Shown here: piece after piece, positions 38,001 to 50,300 of the stretch
Numbering within the stretch: position 1 is the stretch's first letter
How the letters are laid out: each line of letters starts with the position of its first letter
Program-made: the position numbers and the translations under genes
Assembly (NCBI GenBank): GCA_018389105.1
Contig: JACATO010001080.1
Coordinates: forward strand, 1-64,000
Origin: Nautilus pompilius
Lineage: Eukaryota > Mollusca > Cephalopoda > Nautilida > Nautilidae
DNA length: 64,000 nucleotides
Direction: 5' to 3'
Notes under the pieces: generated by a model
Told to the model about the DNA's origin: nothing
What the model saw: the letters and a program-made list of their open reading frames with translations, nothing else
Database searches by the model: none

Positions 38001-38160
38001 CGATTACAAACAAGGCACCACGTTCCATAAAAGCTCTGAATCCTTAGTAAGCGATGCAGTGAGTGACATACATGGAATTGATTGAATGTGGAGTTAATAA
38101 AATTCACGTTGCTCCTATCAGCAAAATATATATATATATCTAGAGGAAGATGCAAAAAGT
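35061..38160. other. CpG-poor stretch downstream of ELYS; no gene supported
   Basis: AT-rich, with a (CA)n run at about 35.79-35.81 kb and the candidate ELYS poly(A) signal near 37.92 kb. Open frames around 35.98-36.58 kb overlap on both strands and show no domain. Confidence 0.35.
37921..37926 (-). terminator. Candidate ELYS polyadenylation signal
   Basis: AATAAA on the minus strand, about 245 nt downstream of the ELYS stop, which would give a short 3' UTR. A further AATAAA-type hexamer near 37.3 kb could serve a longer 3' end. Confidence 0.45.
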
Positions 38161-38169
38161 CCTGGGGTT

Positions 38170-38371
38170 TTATAGTCTACGCTTTTTGGTGGCGGCACCT
38201 CTGTGTGTCCTCAGCGTCATGGTGTGTTGAGAGGACTTGCGGAGAGTTCTCCTGCTTTTTAAAGATGACGATGATGGAGTCGGCTCCTTCAAGGTAGTCA
38301 AAGGACTGAACAGGTTGATGATCGATGCGTCTGGTGACAGGTAGTGTAAAGGATTCACGTTTTTCTTCTTC
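38170..38371 (-). CDS. AHCTF1: ELYS terminal exon with stop
   Basis: 202 nt, visible residues 1172-1237, with a TTGCTGCAG acceptor. Two frames stay open here. The frame set by exon 19 reads LSPDASIINLFSPL, then KSRRTLRKS, and ends in the basic ATKKRRL before TAA. The alternative frame (EEEKRESF) does not match the phase of exon 19. The basic end is a plausible chromatin or nuclear-localisation tail. Confidence 0.85.
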
Positions 38372-41300
38372 CTGCAGCAAGAAATTCAGTTGACAGTTTA
38401 TAACGTTTTGCACTTACCGAAAATCCTTAGCAGTCACTTGTACTCAACAGCTAAGCAGTGAATGTCGGGGATGAGTTAATCCTGATGGGCTCAGAGAACA
38501 CAATCCCACCAGCCACCTGACATTCTCACACAGATAGAGAGCAGGTGCCGACTGTGGCAGGATAGGAGACGCTGATGTCATAAAAGAGTACTTGGGGAAA
38601 GTCAAGGGCACAAGAAAACAGTACACGTGTGGTGGGCTTGATGCCTCTACCCTCAGAAAAAAAATCTGCGTTAGTTAGGTAGGGAAAAAATACACTATCG
38701 TCAATACACCATGACTAACTAACGTGCTTCATCTTCCTCACTTTCAGAATTTAGTTGGCTACTCTTGACGTTAGCTGACAGTCCGTAGCTAACTTCAGGA
38801 CACGCAACTCTACTGATGTGCACAGCCTGGTTTTCAGTATATGAAAATGGCAGCCATAGAGTTGCCACTTGAATGTGTTTGTGAACAATCTTATGGACCC
38901 AGAACATGATGGAGGAAAAGTGAGATGGCGATGTGGTATATTTATTATGCGAGAAGCAGCACAGCGAAATAAATTTGCCATTCTCTTCCAACAGTAAATG
39001 GAAACAGATCTGAAACTGAGATTTCCCATACCGATGCCTTTGCTGTCATTTATTTCAAGACGAGAAAACAAAGCTATAATTTGACACTGTAAACCTTGCA
39101 GTGTCTTGAATTCCTTGTCTGATCAGCATAATTATCAGCACACACGAAAAACATTTGAGATATTCAAACAAAAACAGAAAAAATAGTGGATGTTAAAATA
39201 ATGAGTGCGCAGTCTTACGGAACTTGTAGTGAAATACTGTTTGACGTGATCCAAAAACACGTAAAAACAAAATCACCAGATCCAGCGACTTCCAACAATT
39301 TCTTCCTGTTTCTTTTCCAACATTAAACCTGGAAATTAATTGGGTAATGTTTGGTGGCAGCCACATCTGGCCATTACTCATAGCATATATAATAACACCA
39401 ACATTCCACAATTATTTATATAATTCTAATATTCAGACCAGTATCTGGTTGCTTCTAAGAAATGAGAAATAAAACAAACAATTAGTTTATTTACACGCTG
39501 TTTCTTCTTGCCTGTTCTCATCATGAGCCATCCCTGAGTTATGATGCAACTCAACTAGGGAGAAATGTAAACAGCATGTGAGTTATCCTACCTGAGTATA
39601 TAAGAAACACCTGAAAAGGGAAGGGGAGGAGTTCCAAACACAATTGTGAAGATGTACACAAGTAGCATCTACCCAAACGGGGTGCAGCACAGATCTAGCA
39701 CCTACCCAAACGTTACCACCAAGTCATTTCTAAATAAACTACTTTACGCCACACAGACCCCTGCTACTTTAAATGTGAAAGATGGAAAAGTCTGGATCCA
39801 CCGAGTAAAAAGAGGCAAGAGGAAAAAATATAAAATAGAAGCATCTGCATTTTTCTTGGCAAATCCTGTCTTCTGTCCTGACTTGGGAGTGGGTGGGGTA
39901 TCATCTCCGATGGCTAAGTTAGTTACCTAGTAACAGTTGAGGGCTCTTGGGCAGTGGTCAAGGGCCAGCCAATCAAGGGTTGCTTGTGAACAAATTATAC
40001 GATGAAGAAACCCCAAAACGAGCTGGTCCTCACCAGGGTTTGAACCTTGTTCCTTAACCAATTAACCACGGTGGCGGTGTAGTTAACCACTGGCATGTAC
40101 CCATTGTTCAAAATCTGTGACCAAGATCTCTAATCAGACTCCACAGCGTGAGAATGGACGATATTTAACTTTCTAAGCCAGCCGCCCATCAGCAGCAGCT
40201 CAGAAAGAAGAAATTATCAGTGTACAGAAACAAGTTGCACATATATTATTTAACAAACGCCTGGCTTTCAGATCAAGAGGGAACCAGCTCCCATATTTTT
40301 GAAAAATCTTTGGGAAAATGAAACTGTCAAAGTACGAAGCAAGAAAATAAAGATCAGGTGGACAAGACTGAAAATCCGATACTTACAGCTTGAGTTTTCC
40401 CACCATCTCATCAGCGATCTCAGAAGTAACCAACGAACCCGCTTCAGTGACCCTTCCCTGTCACCATTGTCAGGATTTGGCCACAAAAGACAAGTGTTAA
40501 TCAAAGTACAATTATAAATAAGAAACGCTGCAGGGTGAAGTTACTGCATTCCAAAACAGTCGCCCCCTAACCAATGATGAAGGCGCCAGGGAAAGACAAG
40601 TGAAACGCAAGCACATTAGTTACAGCTACTATGATGGAAAAAGCCCAAACTGAATCTCTACATATATAATGCTGCCTGAAAAACATTTCTTTTAAATAAA
40701 AAACAAACTACAATAGATAATTTTTTTAAAAAAAGCCACCTGAGCTAACTTAAAACCTGACTAAGAATCTTTATGACTGCAAGACAGGAATCTGATTAAC
40801 CAAGATGCATGAGGTTGAACAAAGGATAGGTCACTGAGTTAAATGCAACAACATAATTTCTATTAATTCAATAACAAAATATCCAAACTCATTACAGTGC
40901 ACCACATTCAGAAATCCAGCAGTCCACTTTCTAAATATCATTGAAAATTATCCTATAAATCTGAAGCCACAGCATGCACACACATTCACCGGCATTACCT
41001 CGTCTTGGACTTTGGAGTGGGCTTTGGTAGGGAAGCCATCCAAGGTTCAGATTCTGGCAGTAGGCGAGGCTGGTGGGTCAGGGACATCTCCTCCTGCTCG
41101 TCCCTCCGGCTCTCCTGTCTTCCAGTCTTGCTCCTCCTCAGGGAAGGAGCAAAAATAAACAAGTTTTCAGGTTTCTTCTCGTCACCCGAGACCTCGGAAT
41201 GTAGCAGAGGGGGCGAGAAAGCAAACACTTCCATGACTGCCGTCGCCTCTCTGTCCATCAGCTTATCTGGAAAGAAGCCATACACACCGCTTAGACACAC

Positions 41301-44300
41301 GCACACAGAGAGAAAAAGAAAGAGGCGGGAAGTGCAAACCCTGGCCTCTAAAGTTTATTTTTTTTTTAAAAAAGAACAAAGAATTGTAACTACGAAGATC
41401 CATCATCAAAGTCCCAGGACAGACCTCTTTAGGAGCAAACTATGCACAGAACTTAGTTTACTGCGTGTTCCCACCTGAAAACAGACCCTTGACTTTTGAT
41501 ACGTTTCTCCCCGGCATTTGTCATGAGTTTGAAATGGTAAGCAGCAAGGTGTGAGAACTGTCAGTATGTAGATGCGGGAGTAATGTAAGGTTAGAAATGC
41601 ATGGATAATATTTGGTAGTAGTAGTGTTGGAATATCCATCCTACCCTGTGAGCAGACCATTAACTGTCTGCTCTTGGCCCTGGCCGCCTGAATGGCCCAT
41701 CAGGTTGGTCAAGCTACTGAAGAATACGCACGAACTACTACTCCTGGGTGAATTTCTAACCAATGGGATTACATTATTTATTTCCTATTATTGAGAAGTC
41801 CCCCCCACCAACTCAACAGAGATATTTAATTTTACCTTAATGGAGAGGAAAATACTGTAAAATTAATTTTGATCAACTACTGTACGAAAGCAACCCTTCC
41901 ACCCTGACTACGGCATTAAAGATGCTGAGCACAGGGACCCTAGATGTTAGAGCATGGGCTGACTGTCTTTGTTGTGTTAAGGATTCAATACACAATGAAC
42001 ACCCAGTATATTGTTTAAGAACATAGCTCTTGGCATGTGAATAAATTATAAGCTTCCAGATCACTGTGCAGTCCTTTGATGCTGCCACAGGGAAATTAAT
42101 TATCTTTTCGGGCAACCAGGATTTTGACATTTTGAAAGCCAGCATGAACGTGGGTTGTATAATGCCGCTGTGTAGAACATTTGCAGGCATAACAAATAAG
42201 CAAAACCAGTGAAGAGTATTGTTTTACTCGAGCAGCTAAAGTGATGAGCAACACACAAAGACAAACATCATAAAAATAGATAATGAAAATTCAGGTAAAC
42301 AGCCAATTCTATTCTCAGCATACCTACATAAACTGGAAAAAAAAAAAAATAATAGATGACCCTGTTAATGTTAAACTAAGCACTTAGAGTAAAATAGATT
42401 TGTAAGAGTTATCTCTTTATAGGGGAAGTAATATTACTTTAACCCTTTCCTGGTAGAAAAAAATCCAATAGTTTACATAACAAATAACCAGACAATTTCC
42501 AAGATGGCTGCACAAAATGCATCTACCAATTAAAACCATTAAACAAAATATTGAGAAAAAATGGAATGACTCAGACAGCACAATTAACTTTGCACATAGT
42601 TCAATAATCAAAATTAAAAAAAAAAAAGTCCAGAAAATGAAAAAGTTTAATTTATAGAGCAGAAAGTCTAAGGTGCAGAGTAAAATCACCCAACTATTGC
42701 TACAGAGGTATCAATGACGATTCATTTTCTAGAATTAGCTCACTGTCATCACATTTGCCATTAAGTCTGTCATCCTCACTTCAAAAATCCTTAACGGACA
42801 GCAAAGAATGGAGAAACATAGCTATGTTTACCTCTACAAATCCTTTAATCTCCCATTTGGTGGTGTCAGTTCAAGTGTTGTCAACCATGCTTGCCCCCCT
42901 GGGTCTCTGTGGCATAGTAGTTAATCTCTTCCACCACACAGCTAAGGGAACTATCTGGTATAAAGAAATCCATTGACCTTAGAACATCAGAGAAATGATG
43001 AACTGCGAAAATGCCAGCATGATCATCATCTGCAGGAGACTCAAACCCCATCAATAATTTCACCATTGTCATCACTCTCCAATGCTGACACATTCCTTGA
43101 TGTCTCTCCATCACTGTCTAACCAGCTAAATGACAAGAGATCCAAGGTATGGGTATGCGCATCTGAGATCACCAGAAATAATAGATTCGTATCGGATTTC
43201 ATCACATTACAAGTAGTTAAAGCACATTGTTAAAACAAATTACTAAATATAAACAGAAAAAGTGGTAATGTAGACCAGCTTCCTCCTGCATGTACTATCT
43301 ATGGTACAGGCAGAAGTGATCATTAAATGATTTGTCAATGTCCAGCTCACCCAGGAAAAAATTAAATGATGCCGATACTCTATGATGCTAAACACCAAAT
43401 ACTGATGAATTAAAAAGGCCTCAAAGGAACACAGAACTCCACACAGTTTTAAAATGCATTACTAATCACAGATTATCAAATAGATAATTCACTATATGTT
43501 CACAGATTAATACTTTAGAGACCACTATCTAGTGTTTCTGGATTGCAACTGCATGGAGAGCTACGTATTTAAGAAATATGGAAACTTTGAACTGAATAAA
43601 AGGCTTCAGTGTTCAGAGAACAGATGGGGAAAGATAAACCAGAGTGACGCAGTATTCATTCTCCATATTAAGGATGCAATCTAGCTAAATGTCTGTCTGT
43701 CCTCTTAACCCACAAAAAATTAGAGTTACATACCATCAGTTGGTGTTCCCACTGGCACAGGATCAGAAAACTTGAAGCATTCTGCACCAGATGTGTTATC
43801 AGGTGAATCCCTTTTCTTTTCTTTAAGTAAAGAGGTGAAAAAAATTACCAGCGTCTTGAGAATAATTTACACAGGGTGTCTAAATGGGTTTTGGGGTTAG
43901 AGCATGGGAAACCTTGAAGTGTTTTTTTTTTTGTTCCCTTTAAGTAGTTTTACTGGGACATACAGGCAGAAGTGGGCAAAAGGCCATAGTTGCATCTTGA
44001 CTAAAATTGTAAATGATCTCCCCTTTATCATCTAGAAAATATAAACAAATAATTGTAACTTGAGGTTCAGTGTCTCATTTCATCTCTTTTAAAAGTGTTA
44101 CTGTCAGACATTTCACCTGCCCAGATCCATCTATTTTTCCTGAAGAATCTGCAAACAAAAACTAGGGATAAAAACTTCTTTCAATGCACAGATGTTGTTC
44201 ATGGTGTGATGGCAGCTTGAAAAAATCTTAAGAGCTGCCATAATTTAAAAAAAAAAAGAAGAAAATTTGAAAATATTTTTTAAATCCTAGCTAATGACAA

Positions 44301-47300
44301 AATGTTGCCATGAGTTATATACATAACAAACAAACTGTCATACTCACCTGTTACCTCTACAGGACTTGAAGTCTTGACTGGACCATCTTTGTTCTGTAGT
44401 CGGGCTGACCGCCTGGTCGGTGTGGTTGGTTTGTCCTGCATTGGAGGCTGTGAAGAGTTTTCCTTTTTTGCTGTACCCATCCCCGGCAGGTGCAAGTGTT
44501 TGTGTCGGACTGGTGTTATCGCTCTTGGTGGTGTAACAGAATCACCATGGGAACGTGTCACTCTGATGTAGCTGGTTTGCTTGTCACTGAGCATTTTTTC
44601 ATCAGGCTCAACGTCATCCTCCTCCATGATCTTTCTTTGCACTGACTTCTTTGTGAGACCCGGCCCCTTTTCTTCTGAAGGAGAGAGCCTTTCTTCAGCC
44701 GGTTTTGTAGGCCGTGATGGCGTGAGGCTCTGCTCCCCTGATGTCCGTTGTGTCAGCAATGAAAGGTGCTGCGTCTCCTCTGCCTGGATGTCATCACTTC
44801 TGTTTTGTCCATCCAACTCTGCTTTGTGGTGAAACAAACCTGAATGCAGCTTCTTTCTGCCACTTGCTTTATCATGTGTGGAAGGGACAGATTTACTCAT
44901 TTTCAACTTTTGAGCAGAGGAGGCTGCAGCTGATGATGGCATCTGCAACAGAAGAAAAAGAAAATTTGAGTTGAATATAACCAGGTAACCAGGGCTAAAG
45001 TTTCTCTTATACTACTCTATGGATTTTCCCTGGGCACCCCAGTTCCTTCACAATACTAAGCAAACAAGACCAAGACCAATCCCCTCCCAACAACAAAAAA
45101 ACTAAAATAAATACACGGGTAACTTATTTTAAAGTAGTGACAAGTGCATTAATCACCATTGACTGTAACAGTCCGGTATGAGCAACCCACTGGACCACCA
45201 TTCTGCATCACCTTGTTTAAAAATTAAAAATCCAAATACACAAGTCTCGAATAGATGTCTATTAAATTGATAAGGCTCCCAGTCTAAATCTGATTGTAGA
45301 TGGTTCCGGATGATTCGTTTATATGTACACTTCAATAACAGGAGCCACATGCAGTGGTTAACACGATGGGGATGTTCAAATGAAACCCAGCTGGATACCA
45401 TTACAGAAAAATCTTAACACTTAACACTGGCAATCTAGAAATGCATAAAAGATTATTAAAAATGCTGTCTGTACCTGTTCTTCTTGTTGAGGGTTTGCTG
45501 GAATTTCTGAAAGTGGCATAGTTTCCAAAACTGAGGGAACAGAGGACTGCGGTGAACTGGAAGGTGTGAGCTGCGTCATGGCCAGTCGCTCTGCAGGGTG
45601 GTTGAGCGCATCTGAGTCTGGCGGTGGAGTGGATGGTTCAGGAGTCATCATGGGCATAACGCCAGCCTGAAATAATATTTAAAATAGTCTATAGCAGCCT
45701 GTCAGCAGATATTTAGTAAAACGTCTTTTTTTTTGGGGGTGGAGCTACAATAATTAGTTTCTTCGTCTTCTTCAAACCTACAAAGCATTCACCAGAGAAA
45801 ACCCCCTGGTGTCAGTTTCCTAAACCAAGTGGAAAAGAAGAGCCACACATGCCCTATTGCAGAAAGTCCCCACTGGAGCTCTTCATTCCCAGAGGAACCT
45901 CACATTGCTAGCTGGTGAAGGAGAAAGAGAAATCAGCTTGGTTAAAACTGTCTCAGAATCTGTGAACCCCTCTGACTCTGATCCGATGAACAAAACAAAA
46001 GCATGAGTGTGCATTGAGAACATGCAGATTAGCCAGTATCACTCTGCAGAACCTGATGGCTGCAGGTCAATGTGTCAGCTTGGTTAGCTTCTGCTGCAAA
46101 TCTATATACTGCCTGTGTTGCATGTAAAACAATAATGTTCAGTTCTATGCATTAGTATACTGCATGTCTGTCATGGTATCTTTAGCAGCACAATTATTAT
46201 GCTAGACAGGGGAAAAAAAAAAGCTCTGGAAATAAGAAATAGGAGGAGGAATTAAGCAACAACATGTTTTAAAAAATTAATATTATTTATTTAGTTTCAT
46301 TCTATGCTTATATCTACAAAGAACACTTAAATATTTTTGGTAATCAAGTGGAGTAACTGCTAATCATTATGATCACTTAACTAAAAAAATTATTATTTCT
46401 GTTGTATCTTAACACTATGAAGTAAAAAAAACAAACAACACAAAAGATACAGTGTAAGGTAGTTCCCGTTAAGTAAAACAAGAAGTAGGTGTGTGTGAAA
46501 TGTCTGACAGACTTATACAGTAGATTAAATGTGATGTTCTGTCCTTGATGAACTCGACAAGAAATCAGACTGACAACAACGTCCATAAATGATTGCATTC
46601 CTTTTTCTACTTCCTCAATGTTTCATGGCACAGACTTTTAATTAATCAAAGAGATTATTATGTCAGTAAAATCAAACATAAGTATGAATAGAACTGCAAT
46701 AAAAAATTAATATATTTTTTAAATAATGCCTGCGTCTATAAAATTTGTCAAAATTAATGAAAAGCATCTCTTTTATATCATAACAGTTTAAATTTCAGTT
46801 ATATAAAATGTACACCAGTGGCCAAAATTATCCCATTACATGAAATAATTCTGATACTTATTTTTCTGTTTCTGTGAAATTATACCACAACTAATGCAGT
46901 GTTTAAGCATTCTGGCATCTTGCTTTGTTTCTGATGTATTTTTTTCTGTTAAGATAACATTGTAAAGTGCTCACGTACTGAGGTTACAGCTTTATTATTC
47001 TGTAACTGACTGTCCTAGACTGGCCCCCCCCTGAATATCACATCAACATTTAAATGGATTCATCATGATAAAACTGCATTTTTATATCGTACTACTCCAT
47101 AAACAGCATTTAATATCTTGTTTAAAAAGTGATGCAATAACTTTGACAGTAACTGTATATAATACTAAATATCTTGTGTACATATATCAGCATTTGTGTT
47201 ATTGAGATATATAATAAATTTACATCTTCACTTTACTATAAACCTTTGGTAAATCTCAGAATCTGATATAAACACTGCACGATTTTATAAGAACATTTAA

Positions 47301-50300
47301 TTTTGTATTCCTACATACACATAGTAGTCCTTCAATTTACCTTTGATACAGCACACCTGTATCACAGTTCTCAAATTTTGTTATAATTATTTTAGCTACA
47401 CCATCTTGTTGCTGTTATCTCAGTCATTAAACAGTCTGTCAGGATAATCGATTATCGCCCTTTGCTCATTTCAAAGACAATGGGAAAAAACCAGAAATCG
47501 ATGATTAGAAGCTAAAATTATTTAAAAAAACATATATATATATATAATGGTTGCCCCTTGTAACCAGATGGCCAGCCATACATGTACTACAAGTGAACAC
47601 CAGGTGCATGAGTTTGTCTACAGCAGGGACATCAAAATTGTAGCCCACAATGAACTAGTAATGATTCATGGTGAGTCTCCCATCTAAACCAACTACAAAG
47701 GATATCACTTTTGTCAAAAAGATTTTAAAAAATCATTAAAAATATGCCTCAAATTGTGTTTGGTGACTGTAGTGACCTATATGGCTATCTTTGCATTAGT
47801 ATATATTATAAGAAAATGAAATGGGCTAGATAGGCCAAGACAGCTGATCAGATTTGAAAATTTCCATATTTACATTTCTTTTTATTAAAAAACATTTAGC
47901 CACTTATTTTTCAGCATCAAAGAAAAAACAATCTAACAGAAAACAAAAAGGTGAAAAGGCTTCATACTAGAGAAATATATCACTACCATAGCCTTTCAGT
48001 GGCTGGGGAGTCACTGCCCCAACTTTAGATGCAGGACAAAACCCACCACACTTGAACCACCATCACAACTCATTACCTTCATCATCAAGGGATCAGCCAT
48101 GACTTTTAGTGCACCTCTAGGCTTCCTCACAGCTTCTCACCTTTTCAACTATCAAGCAGACTTATGCCAAAACATTTGGTAGCTGGCAGTGTTGTGTTAA
48201 TGAATCTTCTAGAGTTTTCATCTACCTTGTGGCACTGGTTTTCAATGTTTCTACATCTTCATGAACTACCAGGCTTCTCTAAACATTTGATTGGCTGGTG
48301 GTAATCTACCAACACCTGTCGCTTTGACAATTTTGTCAATGGATCATATCCAACCAACTGTGACTCATGCTCACCAAGCGACCCAGCCTGTAGTTAAGGT
48401 GAGCTATGCGACCGGTCACAAAATGGCTGTCACTGAAACCATTTTTTGGAAGGAGACTTTATGACGAACTAAATGCTACAAACTGTAGAATTAGCCTGTC
48501 CAGATAAACAAAACGTTTTGGTGAATATAAGCCTCTCAAGAAATACCATCGCAAAAAGGATCAGCAATTGATCTGAGAATCTGAAGTCAACTCAGGGAAA
48601 AAGCTAAATCTAATGCTGCACTTTTGGTTGTGACTGACAAAAGTATGGATGTTAACTGATGTGGCACTGCTTCAGTATTCATTCAAAAAGTTGATGAAAG
48701 TATACACATAACAAAGGAGTTAGGTGCCTATATAGGACACAACAAGAGAGGGGTCTGGACTGGATATGAGCTTTGGGTCTGACCACAGATGAGGTGGGGT
48801 GCCATCAAAGGTAGGTAAGAAAGCTGCAGATGTTGCAAGATTTGAGAAAAATTGTTAACTTTCAGCCCAAAGCAGCAGTTTTGTAATTTCCACTGGATTT
48901 TTCATCAAGAAGCACTGCGTAGTAAAACCCTAAAAATGAAGAACACCTGAAATGGCTCAACACAAAGATGCAAAGGGTGCAAGAAGGTGGTGACAGAATA
49001 CCAAGACTTAAAATGAAGCTTCAGCTATGGGAGAAGCAACTTTCCACATTTTCCTACCTTACAATCTTTTCGTGGCACTGCTGGGCTTCAGTGCGATAAT
49101 GCCAAAGAAAGGTAAAGGAGCAAAACTATTGAGCTACAAAAGGAATTTCAAAACCAACTCTATGACTTCAGAAAGCTTATAAAAAAAAAAAGAGAGTTTA
49201 TAATTATTTTGCAGACTGTTTTCTGTCAGTGTGAATGATGTCCCAGAGATTCTCCAAATAAAAATAATTGAGCTGCAGAGTGATACACTAATGAAAGATG
49301 TTTTCCAATGTTGATGTTAGCACGTTTTACCAATGAGTCCAGATTATGCCATACTGAAGTCTTTCACATTGGGAGTTCTCTCTCTGTTTGGGACAACATA
49401 CATACATCTGTGAAAAGGTTTTTTCTGTAATAAACATTAACAAGTCTAAACTACATTCTCAACTTACCAACACACCTGAACACAATACCCATGATCACCG
49501 CAGCCAGCTGGTAGCAGTAACTAAAGTATCAATGCATTTTTTATACACAAATTATTGTTGTTATTATTGCTGACATCTAGCAGAAGAAATTACCAGTAGG
49601 TATTTATCATCTGCCTATTTTACTTATTTACGGTACATGTAGCCAGCCTGTAAGAAGGGCAATGACACGTGATCGGGCCCATTATGTGAAACGAGTCTGT
49701 CTATGGTGTAGGAGCCAGCGTCCACACAGCAGCCTTGTAAAAACCAGAACTCGCTCCACAACTACCTGGAAAATTCTATCAGAATTCTTCACACGCATAT
49801 GCAGACAGACAGAGAGAGAGAGAGAGAGAGGGAGAGCTATTTTGATGGTGCATTTACTTCAGACGATTTCAGAAATTTTGCATTTAGAAGCAAAATAAAG
49901 AAATAAAGAGACAATTAGCTAATTTTAAATCAATTTTAAGACAAACACCAAAGGTGTTTCTGTAAACGTGTTTCAGTTTCCAATGACAGCTACATGAAGG
50001 GAGCTTGTATGTATTTTCAAAATGTGTGTTAGGATAGCAAAAAAAAATTCACTGGTTAAAATTTTGCCACAGTTTGTTTTAAAAAATAAGTAGACAATAG
50101 TTAGGCTACAGATAGCGGACGAGCAAGGATTCCTGGATGTCGATCTTCTGAGGCTGCCTACTAGGCAAGAAGGTCTGCTGTGTCCACAAGAAAAGTTCGT
50201 TGCATCTGGCTGGCAGAAACAATTCAACCCCCTTTTTATTGTAGCTCTTTAAATTTAAACTGCAAATTTGTTTTGGATGTTATCAAGATACTGACTGCAT

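Noticed and set aside
38177-38371. Alternative ELYS terminal frame beginning EEEKRESF
   Set aside because: The phase from exon 19 selects the other frame, which ends in a basic tail typical of a chromatin protein.
38372-38417. GTAAGT donor giving an extra small ELYS exon at about 38418-38450
   Set aside because: The intron to the terminal exon would be only 46 nt, and exon 19 already joins the terminal exon in phase.
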